This document shows, piece by piece, positions 58,363-64,000 of a stretch of DNA of 64,000 nucleotides (position 1 is the first letter of the stretch; every line of letters begins with the position of its first letter). Origin of the DNA: Dichetophora obliterata. Taxonomy: Eukaryota > Arthropoda > Insecta > Diptera > Sciomyzidae. The translations under genes and the position numbers were made by a program. The notes below the pieces were generated by a model that had not been told where the DNA came from, made no database searches, and saw nothing but the letters and a program-made list of their open reading frames with translations. The stretch lies in NCBI GenBank assembly GCA_963920525.1, contig OY986438.1, forward strand, positions 183,008,888 through 183,072,887, read 5' to 3'.

Positions 58363-61300
58363 CTGTCAAAAGCTGTCACTGGCGCAATTTTCAAACGAGG
58401 GTACAAAAAAAGGCCTTACAGGGTAATTAAAAAAGTGAACCTACCTCACAGCATCTTATTCGAAGCATTTTTGGAAAGTTATTTCGAAAAAAAAAATGTA
58501 TTTTTACCGAACGTATAGGTCAATGATTTATATATAGCAAAGCGTTTCAGCACTCTACAACCACTTAATAAAAGTTTTGTAAGTTAAGCTTACAAAATAT
58601 GTCAAAAAGACAGAAAAAATTACTATAAAATTACAAAAACATGCAGCACAGTGCCAAACCGCTAAGCCAGGGGGCTAGAGACTGAGTAAAAAATATAGTT
58701 TTTTTTATATATTTTGGCCACTAAGTATCCGTATGTTTGATTTTAATACTACTTAAATTGAAGAAAAAGTTCTAATCTTGAAAATTAAGTATTACAATTA
58801 TTTTCAACTATATTCAAATATTTCGTCACATCTTCGACATTTACATTCTGATATTTTTGTCTCAAGAAGACCAATTTTTTTGCTCAAAAAGACATTGACC
58901 TCAAGTGCCCCGTTATAGTACTTACCCACCAAATCTCAGTTCATACCATCCTAATCCACTACTCTAATGTCAGAAAGTTAAAGCTCGCAAAAAATCATTA
59001 AACTTTTCTTAAGGAAGTATTTCGATTATTTCAGAAAAAAATAATTTTTTTGCCGAAAGTAGTGGTTCCCTTTTCAAATTTGTTGTCATAGCTTCGGTAT
59101 CTACCGAGACCAATTTTTGCTTCAAAGGGCATTGAACTCAAGTACCCCGTTCTTTTACTTACCCACCAGATCTCAACTTCTACAACGTCAATTAAAAAAA
59201 ATAAGTAAAATCAAATAAAATGTTTAAAATCCGCTGCCTGGCATTTCGAAGGACCTCACCATATGGCAGAATTTAATTCGCATTTCTTATCATTGAAATA
59301 AAACACAGAACTTTTATAGTGGTAAAACTATTGCTAAAAACTTATTTTAATTAACTCATTTAATTTATTAAGCTTTAGTACTTTTCACATGCACATTTTT
59401 CTAAGCTCTAGAGCAGTCAGTCAGACTAGAAAATGGATAGCTTGCAAGCAGGGCTGACGTTGTTGTCTTTTAAGGTACTCTTGCAGCAGCATCGAATTCG
59501 ATATAAAATTTAGAATAGCATAGAATTTTAATCGATCATACTTCCGATCATATCGAAATTACATTCTAAAAATGCTTCGAATTAAATGGTGTGCGGCGTA
59601 TTTTTTTCCTGATACAGTCTAATGTATAAGTATATAAGGTCTAATGTATATATAAGAACCAGTTCACTTTACAATTATGTTAAAATTCTTTGGTTTCGCG
59701 TCCATTTTCTGAAAGTTACATTCCTAATGAGAACAAAATACCTTAAGACCCAAAAAAATTTGACCTTTAGATATTGCGCAAATCGTTTTAAGGTCATTTT
59801 GGAGTTATTTACGACTTAAACCATTTTGAATAATGTGTTGCCCAAACAAAAGCACATATGAAATATATTTTGACAAAGAATCATAATTATAATAATCTTA
59901 GCTTTTAAACGTATGTTTTTCTTTTTTAAAATATGTAAAAATATGTTTTTTATCGTAAAAGAAAAAATTTTACAAACATTACAAAAAATCATATTTTTAA
60001 AAAATATATATAAAGAAAAATATTTGTTAGTAGTGTTTTTTTTTTTACTTGTTATGTTATGGTCTAGAAAGCTTAATCTTTGACCAAAAATGCAAAATAA
60101 CAAACAGAATATCGCTGGAACAAAATAAGAAAAAAATTTATGTGGAAAAACGATAATATTTTTTTATGAGTTAAATTGCATATTTAAAGCTCTAACAAAA
60201 AATTTCAGATGCATATTTTAAAAAATAAAGAAAAACGTTTAAAAGCTGCTTACAGCCGTATTAATAAAAAGTTGCAAGCCCTTTGTAAAACCTTTGTAAG
60301 ACACATGCCTAAAAACGTTATTCATAAACGTTCAATAACGAAAAAACCTTTTGTAACAGTTTCACAAATGAGAGAATTTAAAAATAGGAACAAACCTTCT
60401 GTAAACCTCCTACCATGATTTAATTATTATAAGGTTATTCGTATTTTTTGACGTAGGCTTATTTTTTATAAACAAACATATTTTGACAATCTGCTAATAG
60501 TGTTTTGTGCTGTTGGAAAAAGGTATGTTTCAGTGTTTCATTGTGTAGTTTTCTAGTGTAGTAGTTTTTCAATGATTTCTTGCCAAGTTAATAAGAAAAA
60601 GAAACTATGCAGATGTTGCGTCGTAAGTGTATGCTATGTTGTAAGTATATTCTAGGAGTTTAGAAAGCTTATTTGCAAATTTAAAATAAAAAGTTATTTT
60701 TGCCATTGCTCAAAACCTAATAAGGGAATTTTATTAATTGAAAGTGTAATTTAGAAAAAAGTTAGTTAAGGAAAAAACCAAATTATAAAGAAATACTAGT
60801 TGTATTCAATGAATGCCGTAATTTCAATGTAAAAAGCGTATGTTTACAGCAGCGTAATTTGCAATAATAAAATTGTAAGGGAGTAAACATACGCAGCTTG
60901 CAGCACAAAAACGTGGTGTATACATAATGTAACCAACATTTTCAAAGCAAAAAGAAGTACACGCACAGACTTTAAAAAGAGACACAAAAGAAGTTCATAG
61001 AATAAATATAGAAATACAAAATAGAAGTACACTCACAAAAAAAAAATGAAGACATCAAAAGATGCATGAATCTATTAAACAAAAAGTTTAATTTATAAGA
61101 TATTCAAAATTAGATCGAGCTTATTAACGAAGTAGTCCAGTGTGACGAATTCAAAAAATCAATTTTTTTAATAGAATATAGAATATAGAATATAAAAATT
61201 AAATCTTAAAAATATACTCTAAAAGTCTTAGACCTAAATTGAAAATATTTTTAAAGTTACAGCCAAAAGAAGAGAAAACGTCGTAGCGTATATTAAAGTG

Positions 61301-61872
61301 CTGTAAAGACTTTAAACACGTTTTTCTCGAAACTACGTCTTCGAAACTTCGGGGAAGCACTAACTAAAAACTATTCGACCGATTTGGCTAAAAATTTCAA
61401 CTGTTATTTAAGGCATACACAGCTAGTTCCGGAAATTTAAAACAATCAATTTTTCAATAAGTTAATTTTTTAAACAAATTAAAAAAGTTAGATTTACAAA
61501 TTTTTTCACGAGTCCGCCATTTTTTATTTGTTTTTTTTTTAATATACATATTCTTGGTTAGTGCACTACAATAAAGCCTGCAGAACGATATTCTCTTTGC
61601 TTTTTTTATTTCAAATGAGCACGCAAGGCTGGGTGCTTCCTCCAAAAAAACACACCTTCTTTCGTGTACTCTTCTTCGATATAGATAACTAACTATAAGC
61701 AAAATAAATGTAAAATCAAATCAAAGAAAATTCTTTTGCACACTTTACAACATCAATAAAAACAATAAATATAGAGGTCATTTAGGAAAAAACTTTAATA
61801 CAAACATGTTAAAATTTCAAAACGATCGCATTTTATTTTCTTATTTAAAAAAATGTATGAAAAAAGTACGTA
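58363..61872. other. mostly unassigned DNA with one direct duplication
   Basis: A worn direct repeat about 250 bp apart: CAAGTGCCCCGTTATAGTAC/TTACCCACCAAATCTCA at about 58905 and CAAGTACCCCGTTCTTTTAC/TTACCCACCAGATCTCA at about 59142. Frames at 60209-60418 and elsewhere have no recognised motif. A TCGAAACTACGTCTTCGAAA palindrome-like block lies at 61328. Confidence 0.45.
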
Positions 61873-62441
61873 CACGGAGAAAAATCACGGATTTTAATAT
61901 GTTTAGAGGCAAACAAAATATGTTTGTGGATGATGTTGCAAACAAAGTTTTGTTTAAAATTATCAAGAATTTGTTCAGACTGAAAGAAAATATGTTTGTG
62001 ACACCTAAACTGAGAGAGGCTTTTCAGAAAAAGTTAATTAAAAATGTATAATGTTTAGTTTCAATAAACTTTTTCTGTATTTATTGTTTGGTCTTAGCAA
62101 TAATTTGTTCAGATACAAACGAAATGAGAGAAACGAGAAATGACAAAAATGAGAGAAACGAGAAAGCCCGAAGTTTGGCAACGTTGCAGCGTCATATCGA
62201 AATTTGGCAATATTGTGAAAAGTTCATTGTGTTCAAGAAGCTGAAAATTATTTGCTGTAGCTGAAATTATTACGAACGTAAGTAATTTGTAATAAATTGT
62301 TCATTTGTTATTATTTCATTATTTACATTAAGATAGTTAAATAACTTAAATAGTTATTCTTTAATAATGTAAAAAAATTGTGTCTAAATTGTACAATAAT
62401 TACTTATTTTGTTTTATAATTTCTTTTACTTTGTGATCGTA

Positions 62442-62583
62442 GCTGCCAAAGAGTTTGATATTGAAAACACTGACAGCATTCTTCTGAAGGTAAATGGATG
62501 CATTATAAAGGAAAGTCAATTTAGATGTGTCGTACTACAATTTTGCAATTCTCCTACATTTGTGATTGATATTTTTGTTAAAT
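62442..62583 (+). pseudogene. exon-like fragment, possible ubiquitin-like/CIDE-N-like motif
   Basis: TGTGATCGTAG precedes CTGCCAAAGAGTTTGATATT, and AAG|GTAAAT follows. The frame reads AKEFDIENTDSILLKVNGCI and stays open to 62583. A GTAAGT donor lies upstream at about 62279. (F)DI.....LLK.NGC recalls the N-terminal region of the uncharacterised insect proteins whose C-terminus resembles 9392-10009. This link is from memory and tentative. Confidence 0.3.
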
Positions 62584-62642
62584 AAATGTTAAATGTTATG
62601 TTAATGCATAAATGTTAAATAAATAAAATGTTTCTTTGTACC

Positions 62643-62870
62643 AGAACAATTCCTTTTAAGGTGGAAACATGTAATGTTCGGGTAAGTGCTATATGCAAAC
62701 AATGTGTGTTTGTACCTGAACATTTTGTCTTTATGTGCAAAAATGTAATGTTTGGGTAAGTGGTATATGCAAACAATGTTTGTTTGTACCTGAATAGTTA
62801 ATTTTTAGGTGCAAACATATAATGTTTGCGTAACTGCTTAATGCGAACAATAATTGCTCACTCCCAAACA
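62643..62870. repeat. about 87-bp tandem repeat, 2.6 copies
   Basis: Units contain TGTAATGTTCGGGTAAGTG and ATATGCAAACAATGTGTGTT then TGTACCTGAA. Inverse motifs (CCCAAACATTACGTTATTGC) follow near 62872. Confidence 0.8.
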
Positions 62871-63419
62871 TTACGTTATTGCACATTAAGAGAGAGAGAG
62901 AGAGATAAATTTACAAAACATATCTGCAAAAAGAGAGTGAGAGCAGATATTTCTGCAAAGTCCCATGTGCTCTCAATATGTTGCAAACAATAATATATTG
63001 CCAGCAGAGTTTGTTTGGGTAAGCGTTATAAATTTTCTGCGTGTACGCTACAGTACGTATAATGCGTATTATCCGACCGTGGTTTCATTTTTGTATTGAC
63101 AAATTTTTGTTTCTTTTTTCTTTCTTAACAATTTAAAAAATTATAAGTGCACTTACTATTAATGGATTTCAAATTTCTGTAAATATCCTAATAATTTTGT
63201 GATGGCAGTTTCTTTTCAATACAATTACACAATAAACTCGGTTAATTTACTTATTAAGAACGTGCCACTAAACGCTCTTGTTTAGGTTTCATAGTTAGGT
63301 TTAATGTGTTTATTAAAATAAACGAACAAAATTATATTTATTTTAGTATTTATATTACTAAATGTTGTATGGTGGAGATGCGTACTGCTACCTAAATTAT
63401 TTAGATCTATTGTACCTCA

Positions 63420-63750
63420 TTTATACGTGTCACACAGCCGAAGCTACACTCGATGTTTTGCGCCCTGTTTTTGAAGATCGCATTATCAACCGCAGAGCTG
63501 ATGACGTTTGGCCACCTCGGAGCTGCGATTTGACACCGTTGGACTATTATTTGTGGGGTGCCCTCAAAGCTAAGTGTTACGCCGACAAGCCAGAGACGAT
63601 TGACGCTTTAAAGGACAATATTCGTGAAGCCATTGGTGAAATATAGCTGCACACAATCGATAATGTGCTTAAAAATTGGACCGATCGTGTAGGCTACTGC
63701 ATGGCCAGCCGAGGCAGCCATTTGAATGAAATTATATTCCATTATTAACC
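63420..63750 (+). pseudogene. DD41D mariner transposase C-terminal fragment
   Basis: TCHTAEATLDVLRPVFEDRI, then VWPPRSCDLTPLDYYLWGAL with the third Asp, KPETIDALKDNIREAIGEI, a TAG, then LHTIDNVLKNWTDRVGYCMA and SRGSHLNEIIFHY. The first half of the gene and the left terminus are absent. Only one stop interrupts this part. Confidence 0.85.
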
Positions 63751-63841
63751 GGAAAGATTGTACTTTCAAATAAAAAAAGGAATTTGAGAAAATATCCAGT
63801 AGTTTTTTTTTATAGTATTTTCAAAAAAAAATTTATTTTGA

Positions 63842-64000
63842 ATTACTGACTTAGAACTGTTTGACAATAGTTTTGAAGTATATAGGAAGGACAGACACGC
63901 TGACAATAATTCTGCAGTTGGTGGTGGTGTCCTATTAGCTGTAAGGAACTCCTGTGTTAGTTCCTTTATTGATATTCCCTGCTCTGCTAATATCGAACTT
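63842..64000 (+). pseudogene. LINE endonuclease domain, running off the window
   Basis: Open from just after a TGA at 63839 to the window end: DLELFDNSFEVYRKDRHADN, then SAVGGGVLLAVRN. The F...Y.V.RKDR......GGGVL.AV pattern is the APE-type endonuclease of Jockey/CR1/I-type LINEs. More of the element should follow downstream. Confidence 0.75.

Larger units (their letters stand above)
61873..63043. mobile_element. TIR element with internal tandem repeats and an exon-like piece, TA-flanked
   Basis: Left CACGGAGAAAAATC, right (reverse complement) CACGCAGAAAATTT, TA on both sides. Inside are two short ATGAGAGAAACGAGAAA repeats (about 62125-62167), an exon-like segment (62442-62487) and an about 87-bp tandem repeat (62643-62870). 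Terminal pattern resembles 38227 and 52488. Confidence 0.6.

Overview
The window looks like nuclear DNA of a higher (brachyceran) fly. It is AT-rich, full of CAA/CAG/CAT-type trinucleotide runs, and packed with insect-type DNA transposons (Tc1, several mariner types, piggyBac, hAT, Transib, Harbinger-like) plus fragments of Jockey-, R1- and CR1/I-type LINEs. There are no bacterial features. Almost everything recognisable is mobile-element DNA. The one convincing host coding piece is a 103-bp exon at 42837-42939 encoding a single transmembrane helix, flanked by good splice sites, so much of the window may be intron of one large gene for a single-pass membrane protein.

Layout. 1-1310: decayed Jockey-like LINE. 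1745-4435: microsatellites, a degenerate minisatellite and one doubtful small membrane ORF. 4436-8234: a complete but dead Tc1 element with long IR/DR ends, then a 2.1-kb palindromic element. 8571-10940: an unusual element with inverted minisatellite arrays around a spliced gene. 12371-15138: a dead piggyBac with a 260-bp element inserted in its 3' end. 15590-21786: Tc1/hAT scraps and several TIR elements. 23577-27412: (TATAC)n arrays holding an R1-like LINE and a copy of part of the mariner at 27596-28708. 29020-39200: tandem and inverted minisatellites, dispersed repeats, a TA-flanked MITE. 39590-42548: piggyBac remnant holding a DD41D mariner that itself holds a Harbinger-like MITE. 44493-46690: a second DD41D mariner split by a Jockey-like LINE. 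47423-56600: a giant interrupted inverted repeat whose loop holds a nearly intact Transib (RAG1-related) transposon and whose right arm holds a three-deep nest of elements. 56116-63043: MITE copies, a mariner tail and another TIR element. 63400-64000: a mariner C-terminus and the start of a LINE endonuclease.

The most interesting items are (i) the Transib element at 48751-51601, with CACTGTG termini identical to the V(D)J heptamer, a perfect 5-bp target duplication, a spliced gene and very few lesions; (ii) the giant inverted repeat around it, whose outer ends read CACTATG; and (iii) the spliced gene at 9392-10009 between inverted minisatellite arrays, which may mark a little-described class of mobile element. 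Insertion order can be read from nesting at several places. All assignments come from reading motifs, translations and repeats by eye; no database search was run.
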